64,000 nucleotides of DNA, taken from positions 372,001 through 436,000 of the forward strand of contig JANEZZ010002244.1 of NCBI GenBank assembly GCA_026122225.1, in the 5' to 3' direction. Under the pieces are notes generated by a model, which saw only the letters and a program-made list of their open reading frames with translations, searched no databases and was not told the DNA's origin. Each line of letters starts with the position of its first letter. Positions within the stretch are counted from its first letter, which is position 1. This document shows, piece by piece, positions 20,842-33,538 of this stretch. The translations under genes and the position numbers were made by a program. Source of the DNA: Heloderma charlesbogerti (Eukaryota; Chordata; Lepidosauria; Squamata; Helodermatidae).

Positions 20842-23800
20842 GTTGCTGAAGCAACTGTAACGTAGACAGAAATGTCTAGGAAGCTTTCAGGAGACAGATT
20901 TTCTCTTCATGGAGCACAAACAGGGAAAAAGAACAGAGTTTTGATTTTAGTTGACAGTGTCTGGAAAATCTAGCCAATGAAAATCTTTGTGGCAGAATGT
21001 AGTGCAATTTAGCTATGTACAGTATTTCACTTCCCTGCTATGGTTTCCTCTTTTAATTGATTGGTAATTGTGTGTTTGTGATAAGATGAGTTTAGAAGAT
21101 AGCTCTTTCGGGAAGGTTTTTTTTTTTTTTTAGTAGGGCTAGTTATTTGTGTACTTTGGGCCAGCTGTGATGATAAAGAGGCTGTCTGGGCAACTTAGGC
21201 CCAGAGTATATATTAGTGGAGTGGTGTGGATACAGCTGGCCCATGGCTGGATCCTACACAACACCAGTAATGTTTCGGGGAGGGGTTGTGTGGGATCACA
21301 TGGGAAGGAACTGTAGCAGCAGTGCCGCCCCCCAAGAAAGTGTAGCATCAGAATGGTTACTTCCCCCATATTCTTCACATCACACAACACTGAATCTATG
21401 GGGGTGGCATGGAATCTTATCACAAGGAAGTAGCAACTTGCAATGTTACATTAGTAACATCTGAACTGGCCTACATTGTGAGATGCCAAAAAAGGAGTAA
21501 TGGAAAACCAGTTTAATTGCCCCTGTTATAGTTCCTATTATATTTTTTAATGAAATAATAGGTTTAAAGACTGATTTCTGTACTGAATGTCTGTTTCCAA
21601 TAGGATCACCTTGTAAAAGAAGGTCTGTTAAGTCTAAGGATCAGGACCAGACAAAGACTGAATATCTTGAAATATCTTGAAATGTGAGATATAATTAGAG
21701 AAAATGAACAGATCATAATGATATGAAGAAATCATTTATTTATGATATGAAGAAATCAGTGTATGAGAATTAAAATAGATTTTGTTCTATGTTGATTTCA
21801 GTATAGACCAAACATTCTTCCAGCTTTGGAGGCTGAGGTGGTGAGGTTTATCATATACATCCTTCCATGAAGGATGGGAAACTTCCTTGAAATGGCAAAC
21901 TTGGTATTTGCACTAACATGTGCTTCAGATTTGAAATCTGAAATCTGAGTTATGGGAATTTAGAAACAACTTTCAGGCATATGCATTCAAAATCATGGAA
22001 ATCGCATTCTACAGATACATAGTTAATGTTTTATGGTATGTTTCTCCAATATATTGCATATCTAGCAACTATAGAAAGATGAGACATGATTATATTCCAG
22101 ATTATGTGAGTTGGTTTAAATATAGACATATTATTGTGTTTGGATGATGATAATGATGACAAAATCGTGATCCAGGTGGCTAACGATTGCATTTGTAATG
22201 ATGTCACTGAAATCAGGAGCTTGCACTCTAATTAGCTTGATTTGTCTTTAGTGAGATCGTCATGTAGCCAAACATGGCTATGCTTCTAAGAAGAATATCA
22301 TTGGGGCGGGGGGGAAATGATGCTGAAGCTGTTTGTCACCCATTGGATGCAAAGTGATGGGGTGGGGGAATTCTTGCAATCATTCAGCACAGCCCTACAA
22401 ATAACTATAGCAATGTTATCAACATAACTCAGTCACTGTTTTTTTAAGCAAAGAGATTTGGGCCTCAGACATGCACAGTTAGTATGTTGGCCTATTATTT
22501 GTTTATAATAGTTACTCAGTGTTCAGAGCCAGTTAAAGAGACAGATCTTCCTGAGTAATAACCACCATGAATATTTAAAACAAGAGCATGGTTTGATGCC
22601 TCACATTTGACAGAATTTATTGATACGCCACATATGAGAGAAAGGGCAACCTGCCTTTTTATTATATGTCCAACAAGACACCTCACGATACTAGAATACA
22701 TGATGATTAAAGTTTAACAAGTGGGGCCTTGAAACAAAATGTTGCAGTGTAGAGTGCCTCTATTCAGGTTCCAGCCACTCCATTCTATTCCCCCCCGCAC
22801 TGCTACAATTTTCTGTTTTTCTTTCCAACAACCAGTCAGAATTTCATGTCCACTAAGCATGCTCAATCTTCATTGAGCTGTTTTTGTTTCCTCCATTTTA
22901 GGATTTCCCCCCTTTACTTTGGGTATCTACTTTATGTATATATGTACGTATATATGTATTAATTATGTATTTATTACTTTCTAATCTCTGCCCAATAACC
23001 AATGTTCTTTGACTAGATATGGGTGGTGTGGACACACTGGTGCCCAGTCCTAACTATATTAAAAAATGTGTTTCTTCATGGATTTCTGTGATCAGGTCTC
23101 AATTCTATCCCAGAAGACATTTAAAAATGGCTTCCCAGTGTGAACCAGGAAATGACCTATCCAGACAATGAGATAGTTCTCTCTTCCCTTTTAAAATCTG
23201 TGTGTTTCTTCCTTCATACTTTTTTTTTTTTTTTTTACCCACTCTATTCTATTCCTCCTTCCCCCTGGTTTTCAGCTTTCCCCTCTCGGTCAGCCTTCCA
23301 TGGGCACAGTCAGTCTTCATTGCACTGTTTTTAGGGTGTTTTCCTTAAAGATTGTTTTAGTATTTCTGAAAATCTTGGGGTTACCTTGAGTATGCCGATA
23401 TACTCCTCTTATCCATGGGTGCTGCCATTACATAAGTGTGAGCACTCAACTAATTGAATCAGAAATAGAAGGAATGATGTTGAAATAATTCATGAAATTT
23501 AATTCTTGTATTATTCTCCTAATTTTGATTTACATTAAGGTGGAAAAGATGAACTTTTTGTCAGATTCTGCTATTCTATTTAGTCCCAAAATTCTTCATT
23601 AGGTCAATCTGGACATTTCTCTGACTCACTCTAATGGGGTTTTAAGCATCTTTTATTGAAATTAGCCTTGAGTTTTGAGATTCTCCATTCTCTTTGCCCT
23701 AATCACTTCATTCCTTGTATGTTCATATCACAGGATAGAACTTGCTTCTTGAAGTTTTCCAACAGGATGGATTTAAAACAGCAAGCAATGCCTGACTCAA

Positions 23801-24671
23801 CCAAAACAAGATTTATCACCCTTTTGTGAGTTCACTTATTGCTATAAATAGAAATTGTTTTAAAAGGTGTTATTTAGTAGTTTATTATGCAGCTGCCTAT
23901 TTAAATCATTTAATTCTGGCATCTGATCTAACTACCAGTTTCCATCAGAGACTAAGAAACCATATGTGTAAAGCATCTGTAAAAATCTTCCATTTATTTA
24001 TGACAGCATTAAAGAAAGATTCTGATGTCAAGTTACTTAACAATAATAGACATTCCTTTACACCTATAGTGCTGAGTTACTTGGGCATATCCCTCTGTGG
24101 TATCTTATACCTACTGCTGTTTCTTTCATTATATACAGATGCACAGCAGTGGAGACAGTAATAGTGTTTCTTAATTAAATAAAGCTAAATGTTAATTAGT
24201 CAGAAAAATTGATTTATTTTCAGCACATGAAACTTTTCATTGTGTATCTCTTCTTTGCTAAAGAACAGGTTGTATAGTCATTTAGAACTTTGCATTTCCC
24301 CCTTTATGTCAGGTCTGTATTTGGAGTCTTGTGGTGGGATCTAATCGTCATAGAGAAATTATAGGTCTACAGATGTTTTCAAGATGTTACTCTGTCAGTA
24401 GCAGATTATCCCCTGTAGCAAAATCTCATTAAAGTGCAATTTACAGAGCTCTGGTGATGTTGCCATCAACCAAAATTAAAGGCATTAATTTTTCAAAGTT
24501 CACAGAAGTCCTTACATAAATGATGTAGCAGTTTGCAAGAACAATTTACAGAAGTGTTATTTGCCGAATTAACCTACATTAACAGAACAAATGTCGTAAG
24601 GGTAGAAGGAAGGGTTGGGCAGTGAAAATTGCAGCTGTTTGCATTTTGTGAGAGGTGCGAGGTGAAAAAAA
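20842..24671. other. Non-genic, AT-rich DNA with few repeats
   Basis: No gene recognised. Poly-T runs lie at 21118-21131 and 23220-23236, and a TATG/TATA low-complexity patch at 22930-22985. Small tandem duplications occur at 21658-21684 (ATATCTTGAA units) and 21718-21760 (ATGATATGAAGAAATCA twice). The interval 23450-24600 is repeat-free. Confidence 0.5.
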
Positions 24672-24702
24672 AAGGTGTTGAAATGTAACAATGATTGCGT
24701 GC
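24672..24702 (+). repeat. 31-bp direct repeat, copy 1
   Basis: Matches 25093-25123 with a single mismatch; the shared core includes GAAATGTAACAATGATTGCG. Copy 1 follows an A run and copy 2 follows a (TG)n array. Confidence 0.85.
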
Positions 24703-25052
24703 TGGGTGAAAGGGTGGGAAGGGGGGAAGCGAGCACCTGAACTCTTGCTTTAAAGAGTGTAAGCCTATAATAGAGTGATCACCAGTCGGGGACACCCAGG
24801 GAGACCTTAAATTCTACTTTGAAACATCTGTACTCAAGATCTTTTAAAATATTTCCATTTAGAGAATGAGTTTATATAGCTCATGTTGTGAATATGCCTC
24901 TTCAATACATTACCACATGTTTATGCCGGTATTTATTGGCTTAGGAAGTCTATACTTCCAATAAGCCTAGAAGTTACATGTAGAGTACTTCACTAGGTCT
25001 CACGGTAGAAGATAAAATAGTTTAGTATATGTGTTTATGTGTATGCCTATAT

Positions 25053-25089
25053 TGTGTGTGTGTGTGTGTGTGTGTGCGTGTGTGTGTGT
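25053..25089 (+). repeat. (TG)n microsatellite
   Basis: Dinucleotide array with one C interruption near 25077. Confidence 0.9.
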
Positions 25090-25092
25090 TGA

Positions 25093-25123
25093 AAGGTGTG
25101 GAAATGTAACAATGATTGCGTGC
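25093..25123 (+). repeat. 31-bp direct repeat, copy 2
   Basis: Second copy of the 24672-24702 sequence, 421 bases downstream, immediately after the (TG)n array. Confidence 0.85.
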
Positions 25124-28100
25124 AGCTTCACCTACAGGAGTAAGCATTCCTCATTTACCTCTCACCATGGAAATCCATATTAGTGTCCTGGCTCGAGAAA
25201 GTCTTTAGATATGTGTAGTTGTACAAAACGCATGGCAAAATGTTTGCTTTCATTAATGTCAGTAGCAAAATCCCCATTGATATGGAAGAAGTCAGGGTCT
25301 GATGCTGGGAAAATTGGTCTGCTACTGCTCTGGAAGGACACAATCATTCTAATATTGATTTCATATAACTTTTAAAAGCATTCAGTGCACAGCAAAAGTA
25401 TCTGACAATATGAGCTGTCTGAAATGTTAAAATTTAGAAACATGGGACATATAAAACATGGGAATTTATTAATTAAGCTCAGCATATCATAATCCATTCA
25501 ATGATCATTTGAAAGTGTTAAGAAAACTATTTTTTTGAAAGTGGTATTTCTTTCCTTTCTTTCTTTAAAATGCATTTTAGATATTCATTCACATTTGAAG
25601 TGATATTTATATTTAATTCAGTGGAGATTATTCCCATTCATATGAAGTAAGAAGTTCCTGAGATCATAATTGAGAAGACCAGCACTTGTGGTCACAGATC
25701 ATAATCTTAAAATGAGACACTGATAGATTCAACCTTCACCTAACCATCTGGGAAACACTGGATGCATTGATATGCCCCACTGCTATCTGCTTTTGGTGAG
25801 GAGGGAACTCTGTGCACATAATGAAGGAGGTTCTTGCCTATGCAAACTCATGCTACAATATATAAGGTAGTCATTAAGAATGCCACAGGAATCTTTGACA
25901 TCTTAACTGTTCTTAGAATCCTTGGACAAGAACATGCAACCAAAGGAAATAAAGAGTCCCACTGGATATACAGGTGGTCTAATTAGACAGCTAGTCTTAT
26001 AGCCCCAGGGACAGTAATAATAACTAGAGCTCTGTGCAGTTAAGTCCGGTCTTCCTGTGTGGTTCAGGGCATCCCCCAAGAACCTTACTTTTTAACTTTC
26101 CACAGTGGGAATCTCAAAGTGTGATATGGCTTTAACTACTAGAATTAACTGAAATGTCATGTGGCTTGGAGGGCTGGGGGAAACATACAGTCATTTTGTG
26201 CTTCTCAGTAATACCTACATATTTTTGTTGGCATACTAATTTGGTGTTCCATACTATGCCTCTTCAGGCATTCAGTCTGAACTTATGAAGGGGCTCTCAT
26301 GCACAAGTGGGATAGTGCTGCACCCTAGATGCTGTTGTGTGCATTGACCACACACTCCAGCCAATGCGCAATTGGCGTCAGTCTGAACTGAACCCTAGCC
26401 AATCAGGATTTGTGTCTCTGTTGAACAAACTCTACATGTGTACATCAAAATGCAGTTGGGGATCCCTTCAAACCCGTTGTAGCCTACATGTTCATGAGAG
26501 TACTGCTTGCCTGAAGAGAGCGATTCTCTCTTTGTGCTTGAGTGTAATAAGAATTCCTGAAGGAAGGAAAGATCTTGTCCTTCGCAGTAAATTATATTTT
26601 CCTAATCTTTCAGTGACATTGATTTTGTGCTTTAGAAAAGTATGTTTAGATGAACTGATGATTTAACATAAGACTGAGATATTATTAGGATCTGTAGCAC
26701 ACCTTATAGACTGAAATCATGGACATTACAAACAACAATAATAACCATAATAAAATATGAATGAGAAATTCCTGAAGCCATCTATGAGTTGCACTGACGA
26801 ACATGGGACTTAAGGGGGCATATATAAATTAAATTCAGGACTGGAATTTAAAAATAATTCTGGGTCCACAAAAGTTGATGAGAAAACCCCCGTTGATTTC
26901 AGTGGGCTGCAATCTTGTTCTTGTTATCTACAAAGTCATTGCTTTCTATGGCCTTTCATTTCTGTCAGAACAAGCTGCCTCCAGAATTTATCGCATTTAA
27001 AAGTAAAGGTTTAATGCAGTGGTGGACTCTTGGGGAAAAAACCCTCCAGTGTCTGTCAATGACCTGATTAAGCCATGTATAGGTTTCTTTCAACTTTCAA
27101 TTAAAAGTCTCAGCTACCTTTATTAACAGACTCGGAACGCTTCAGAGACTACATTGTCAGTCCCATGAGTGGTCTCTTTCATTGAGCATTTATTATTTCA
27201 TATCTTTGCCTGCTCATCTCTATGAAGTGTCCCTACATGAGAGATGTTGGGTGCTAAAAGCTTTTTTTTTTTAAAAAAACTGTTTTTCGTACACGCAATG
27301 CACCCAAATTAGTTCAAGGGTTTGAATCATATAATAAACCAACCAGGTTCAAAGAACTGTCAGAGGAAAGTGAGAAACATCAGCAGTGCTTGAAGTAAAT
27401 TAGATGATATTTTATCCAACTTTTATTCTAGATTGGAATGAACAGAAGGCTATTTAAGATAATTACTTTTAGGCCTTTTAATGTATTGCTTTAAGTTGCA
27501 ATTTTAATTTCCATCGATCTGTTGCTGACTCCTTGTTGACTTCTATTGGATTGGGATTACCCTTTGAAACTATCAACCTGGGGGAGTTCATTCTCATGAC
27601 CATATTCATTCTATGAAGAGTATTCCAGAATTTAACACCTCCAAGGGCAGTTTAACACTACAACTTTATATCAGTTTTATACCACTCAAGTCTCATGATG
27701 CCCCCATCCCAAAGAATCCTGGGAATTATAGTTTGGTGAGGGTTCTGTGAATTTATTTTTAGAGATCCCCAGCCTGTGTCACAGAACTACAGTTTCTATT
27801 TCATGGAAGGAAGAATTGGACAGATTGTCTGTAGTGTAGTTACACCATAATAGTTAAAAAAAGGCACTGTTTTGATGTCTAACCACCTGTTTGTAGTTGT
27901 TGGGTTTTTCTCTCCTCGGCTGAAATAACATGGCCACAATCCAAGACAGAGTGAAGTGTGCAAATCCACTGATTTCAGTAGGCTTAATCGTGCCGTTCTC
28001 TGTGTTACACTGTAGCCTGTGTCTTCCCATTTATATTATTTCTTCTAATACATTTGTAGAATTGCATTACATTATCTCCCAGTCTACTTCATCTCAGCTA

Positions 28101-28531
28101 AACAGGCTGAGCTACTGTATTTTCTCCTTTTTGAAATTGAGTCCATCTTAGAATTCAGAAGTTGCTTAAAGGGCCCAACCTGAAAGAACTGGACCATACA
28201 TTGACCCTTGATTTTAGTCCCATTGAGACATTCAGATCACACGTTCCATGACAGTGTATTGGGGGAGCACAGCAGGGTCTGCCCTTTGCCCATGCATGTT
28301 CACTGAACACCTGAATGGCAAGCACTCTTCACACAATCAGGAATGCAGTTCCTGATTTCATGAACAGAGCCCTCCACACATACAGATTCACAATACATTC
28401 AGGTATTCAATGACTGCATAGAAGGAGCATGCATAGAATTGCTTGTTGCCTTTCCCCATCATACATTCATTGAATGCACACTCTGAACTCTTAAGCAGGG
28501 CTTTCTCTTTCATTTTTGTTTTCCATCAACT
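25124..28531. other. Non-genic DNA, few repeats
   Basis: No gene recognised. One probable DNA-transposon remnant is listed separately (27649-27860). Frames at 26337-26666 and 27930-28151 have no recognisable domain. Confidence 0.5.
27649..27860. mobile_element. Possible DNA-transposon remnant
   Basis: It carries the AATCCTGGGAATTATAGTTT block flanked by complementary-looking ends (TTTAACACTACAAC on the left, GTAGTGTAGTTA on the right). The arms are imperfect and no target duplication is clear. Confidence 0.35.
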
Positions 28532-28539
28532 TCTTACAG

Positions 28540-28674
28540 CAGCCTTCCTCAACCTGGTGCCTTCTAGGTGTGTTGGATTACAACTCCCAGTTGGCAGCCC
28601 AAAAGCCATTCTGGCTAGGGATGTTGGAAGTTGTAGTCCAACATATCTGGAGGGCACTAGGCTGGGGAAGGCTG
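28540..28674. mobile_element. hAT-type MITE, 135 bp
   Basis: Starts CAGCCTTCCTC and ends GGGGAAGGCTG, with a long palindromic interior around TACAACTCCCAG and its complement. The flanking octamers TCTTACAG (28532-28539) and CCTTACAG (28675-28682) agree at seven of eight positions, a typical hAT target duplication. Confidence 0.88.
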
Positions 28675-29332
28675 CCTTACAGAATTGCTCCCCCCCATGG
28701 CTTAGATATGACACACCTTCTGTTTCATTACTATAATTAGATTGTGACTGAAATCCACAAACCAATTATTTTAGCATTATTTTCTTTGCAAATGTACTGG
28801 TTTGATTACAGCTTATGAATTTTAGGGAGCAATGCTTTGTGGCATTTGGTGTCTCCAGCTATCAGCCTGAAGCTTCTTGAAGTTGGTGTTTTGGGGACGC
28901 TACTGCAGATTTGGGCTTAGTGACTTGTTGCATCAGTGGACACTTTGGCTTTGTAACTACCCAGATTTTATAGGACCTAGAAAAGCAACCTGAGCAACAT
29001 GTCCTCTATACATGAACCGCTACATTAATTTCAGCCAGGAGGAGAAATACATTGAATGTTTAGCTATCTCTGAGAATGCTAACAGGCAGGCACATGTGAG
29101 TGGAGAGAAAAGCCATGGCTTAGAGTCATGGTACAACTCACATTGCTGTGAAACCTTCTCTGTCAAGAGATGTAATTTGTGAGCAGCCTGTTTTATGCAG
29201 GATTTTGCAAGGAAACTTCATCTGTTCAAGTGATCATCTCACCCATTTAGTTAGGAAAAACCCAACCAACACTAGAAGAAACTTTTTGTTACAGTGCTCA
29301 GCACTCCATTGGAGCTATATCATCATAGACTT

Positions 29333-30532
29333 TGGTCACCTTGGTGGATGATATGAGGATGGCTCTGGATAGGGGTGAATGCTCCTTCCTTATTCTCCTC
29401 GACCTCTGAGTGGCTTTTGATACCGTTGACCACGGTATCCTCCTGGACTGCCTGGAGGGGTTGGGCATTGGAGACACCGTATTGCGGTGGTTCTGGTCCT
29501 TCCTCTCCGGCAGGTACCAGATGGTAGCACTGGGAAAGGAGGTTTCGGACCCATGGCTACTCACTTGTGGGGTGCCACAGGGTTCCATCCTCTCCCCAAT
29601 GCTATTTAACATCTGTGTGAAGCCGCTGGGGGCTATCATCAGGAGGTTATCCTGATCAGGAGGTTTGGGGTGCGGTGTCATCAATATGAGGATGACACGC
29701 AGCTCTACCTCTCATTCAAATCTTCACCAAGGTTGGCCGTAGAATCCCTATCCAAATGTCTGGAGATGGTGAGTGGCTGGATGGGGAGGAATAAGCTGAA
29801 GCTGAACCCTGACAAGACCAAGGTACTTTTGGTGGGAGGCAAGAGGAGGCTGGGGGATGTTGACCTGGTGTTAAATGGGGTACGGCTACCCTTGAAAGAC
29901 CAGGTCTGCAACCTGGGGGTCATTTTGTACTCCCAGCTGTCCATGGAGGCTCAGGTGTCAGCTGTGAGCTGGACAGCGCTGTATCAACTCCATCTGATAT
30001 GGCGGCTGCACCCCTTCCTTCCCGACCATCTGCTCCCATCGGTAGTACATGCCTGGTCTCCTCTCATTTAGACTACTGTAATGCGCTCTACGTGGGGTTA
30101 CCCTTGAAGACAGTTTGGAAGCTGCAGCTGGTACAGAATGCAGCAGCTCGCCTGATTAAAGGCAGCCGCCGGTGAGATCACATCACTCCAGTGCTGAAGG
30201 AGTTGCACTGGTTACCAGTTGTTTTCCGGGCCAAATTCAAGGTGTTGGTTTTGACCTTTAAAACCCTATATGGTTCTGGCCCAGCCTATCTTAAGGAGCC
30301 CCTCAAGCAACACCAGACAGGCCACTCAACAAGATCAGCCTCGGATGGCCTTCTCTCTGTCCCATCAGCCAGGACGGCTAGACTGGTGGGGACGAGGGAG
30401 AGGACCTTTTCTGTGGTGGCCCCCACTCTGTGGAACTCCCTCCCTAGGGAACTCCATCATGCCCCCTCTTTAATGAGCTTCCATCGTGCATTAAAAACGT
30501 GGTTGTTCAGGCAGGCATTTGGGGTGGGTTAG
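29333..30532 (+). pseudogene. L2 family A reverse transcriptase pseudogene
   Basis: RT motif A (FDTVDHGILLD, near 29418) follows an in-frame stop at 29407-29409. Motif B reads GVPQGSILSPMLFN. Motif C at about 29685 reads YEDD instead of YADD, a change in the catalytic box. A frameshift between 29655 and 29670 and a stop near 30172 separate the three open pieces (29410-29655, 29670-30071, 30191-30532). The last contains HWLPVVF and ends in LFRQAFGVG. Not functional. Confidence 0.87.
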
Positions 30533-30669
30533 GGTATTTTAGAAAATGTTTTTATTGTAGAATTTTATTGTTCTAAACTGTTTTATTATATGCTGTACAT
30601 CACCCAGAGTGGCTGGGTGACCAGCCAGATGGGCGATTAATAAATTTAATAATAATAAATAAATAAATA
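29333..30669 (+). mobile_element. L2 LINE family A, 5'-truncated copy (1.3 kb)
   Basis: It begins inside the RT domain at about 29333 and runs through the C-terminal region to a 3' UTR whose GGCGATTAATAAATTTAATA end passes into an (AATA)n tail at 30669. The reversed copy at 16697-17354 matches its last 0.65 kb closely. Confidence 0.9.
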
Positions 30670-33440
30670 GTAGTTGTGGTAGTAAGCACCAGGAACCTTA
30701 GTCAAAGCATCAAGACTTTATCACAGGGTAGCTAGAACAGTACTTTATTTTTCTTCGTTCATATTGGAAGAAATCTACCATGATCTTCTCTTGTGGAGGT
30801 CCTGTTGAAAAGAAAGTAGCTGTGCGAGGGGATGTGCCTTTGTCTCCATGAATGTAGACTTAGCCTCTGAACAAAGCTTAAGCAAGAGAAGGTCCCTCTG
30901 GGTAAATCATTGTTGCAGGGAACAATCCTATGCATGTTTAGAGAGAAAATGTCCTGCACCTCCCAGCCTTTTCCAGGCAATGTGATTGGCTGGGAAATGC
31001 CAGGAGCTGCATGACTTCTTTTCTGTCTAAATGTGCACAGAATTACACCTTCAATCAATTTGTCTTTCCCCTTCCCAGAATAATTCATCATCTGGTTCCG
31101 TATGTTTCTTTATGCCACCTCTAGGACCTGAATGTCCTGCCCTGTCAGCCCCATTCTCAGTACAGTTCATACAACTGGACCAAATTACTGTCCATTTTTG
31201 TTCCAGAATTAAAGCTGCCTGGAATTCAAATATTCAGACTTTTTTGGCTTGGAATATATGCAGCTAACAAAGTAATCTTATTGCTGCAGAAAGTAGTGAA
31301 TAGCAAAAGAAGGCAAATGTTGTTGCTGTTGTTGCATGACCACATTGAATAATCATAATGGGTTGTACCCAACAGAGTCATTCCGCTGGCACAAATGATG
31401 TTACACTAGCAGAAACCAAGGTCTGAAATATGCACAAGGGGAGAATCCAACTCAAGTTCCATTTGCACGACTGGTCTTAGGTTTACGAAGTGATACGCTA
31501 GTACTTGTGCAACTGCTTGTACAATGGGAAAAGGTGGGACTCCAGTAGTACAGCAATTTCTTCTGCTAAAAGTGTGTCGGGTTTAGGCCAATAGTAGCTG
31601 AAATGTTATGATTTTAGTTCTGCAAATGACATGTCCTAATTTAAAATGTACCAAGTTAAACGTCTGTTGTCTGAAATATAATGGAGTTTTTAAAAGTTCC
31701 CAAAGGCTGTTATAGGAAAACCATATGGTTTTAATCTCCCTATTAATGGGCTAGTTTGGAAGTATGATTTGTTAGGCACTAAATGACCTATATGTGCAAG
31801 CGTTTTTGAACAGCCAGCACCACATCATGTGTGCATGATTAGAAAGATACAAAGAAAGCCATTTTCCACTTTCTTAAGTGGTTTATTGCTGTAGCTTTTC
31901 TGCTCATTTGAGAACTATTTTGTGTAGTCTGAATTCACACATGCCTATACAAAGAATTCACACATGCCTATACCACTAGAACTTTGAGTGGTTTTATGTT
32001 GGCTTGATTCTGTTGCCTGTTCTAATAGATTTGATGATGATAGATTGGCTTTAATGATCATTATATTTGGCTGTGATAGGCTTGGCACAGAAGCTAAAAG
32101 AAGACGTGGATAAAGGTCAACATAGGACATACACCATTCTCATGCTAGGGATGGGTGAGAAATTCATCGGTTTAATGTGACGTTACCAAATTCACACTTC
32201 CTGTACCAACACACAAACTGAAACACAGTTCTATGGCAATATTTGCACTCCTCTGAATTTTGCAAGGCAGTTTGTAAATAAAAAAAAAATCTGCACAAAA
32301 GTGCACACAGTAAGGAAAAGAGCACAGAAAAATTCATTATATTGGGGGAAATCACTTGGAAAAGTGCATACAAAATTTGTATATTAGGAGAAATGTGCAT
32401 GAAAATACATACACATTTTCATGCTGACTTTTTAGAAAAAAGATTGCAAACTCATGTGGCAATGGGATGGAATTAATTTAACGTTGGAAAAATGAGAAAC
32501 TGAGCAGAATCAAACTTGGCAGGTTCATCTGTCCCTATCTCAGATACTGATGGTAGTTCAGAATGGCTACTAGAGCTTGGCCTCTCAATTTTTTTCGCCA
32601 GATTAGGGGCAGAAAAAAGCAGGGTGAAGACCACTTTGCTGAATTTATCCAGGGGGAGGAGAAATTCTCCAGCAGGTTCTCAGTGTGGAACTTGCAGTTA
32701 GCAGTGGTAGTAACTAGGGATGTTGCAGAAATCTGCAACAGAATCAAATGAGTTTGGATTTCTATGAATCTGACCCACAAATTCCACAGTGGACTGGCTT
32801 TTCCTGAGTTGCACGGATTCTGTGTACTTGTGAACCATTTTTCTTCCCTTTCCAGAATTTTATGCAAATTTAGTTGTAGAAAAATGTGTAAAAAAACAAA
32901 AACAAAACCACTGGCCAAAAATGTGAATTTCCACCCATAGGCTAAAGTATGAAAATTTTCATCTTGTGGGGCATTTGCACATTTTCACAAGTGCGAATTT
33001 GCAAATTCAGCAAACTGAAAAAAACTCGATTATGTCACTGAGCGGACAATGGAACAAAAAACACCTGTCAACCTGCGAAACGCAGATGGAATGGATTTTA
33101 CAACATCCATATATCCTTAGTAGTAACACACTTTTTTTCTTTTTTCCTGATGGATTCTCCCTGCTTTTTTGCTGCCACTACACATGGCAGCAACTGTGCT
33201 GGCAGCCTGGCCACCATTTTGCATCCTCCATAATGTCTCAGACCTAGCATCATTCTAGGAAATTGTGTGGGGTGGGGGGTTGGGATAGTGACCACCACCA
33301 AAAACTGGTGAAGAATATTCAGAGAAAATTCATTCATTGTCTTTTTTTTCTAGGATGGTGAGAAACAGGGAAATCACATTTTTCCCCCCCTCAGAAAAAT
33401 CTCTTCTGAGACATTTTGGCTCAGACCTTAACACACACAC
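30670..33440. other. Non-genic DNA
   Basis: No gene recognised. A 23-bp-period tandem duplication at 31931-31973 is listed separately. Between about 32280 and 32420 the sequence has degenerate repeating phrases built on GTGCA and AAAAT, suggesting an old tandem array. An A run lies at 32279-32288. Confidence 0.5.
31931..31973 (+). repeat. Tandem duplication, 20-bp unit, 23-bp period
   Basis: GAATTCACACATGCCTATAC occurs twice, separated by AAA. Confidence 0.95.
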
Positions 33441-33538
33441 ACAGGCTTCAATCCTATACACACTTACCTGGGAGTAAGTCCCACTGAATTCAATGGGATT
33501 TACTTCCAGATAGAGATGCATAGGATTGCACTGTAAGA
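33441..33538. repeat. About 95-bp palindromic dispersed repeat, copy 1
   Basis: It begins with AATCCTATACACACTTACC and ends with the partial complement ATGCATAGGATTGCA; the centre CTGAATTCAATGGGATT is near-palindromic. Related copies lie at 53762, 56430 and 63785. It resembles a MITE, but I cannot name the family. Confidence 0.75.
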
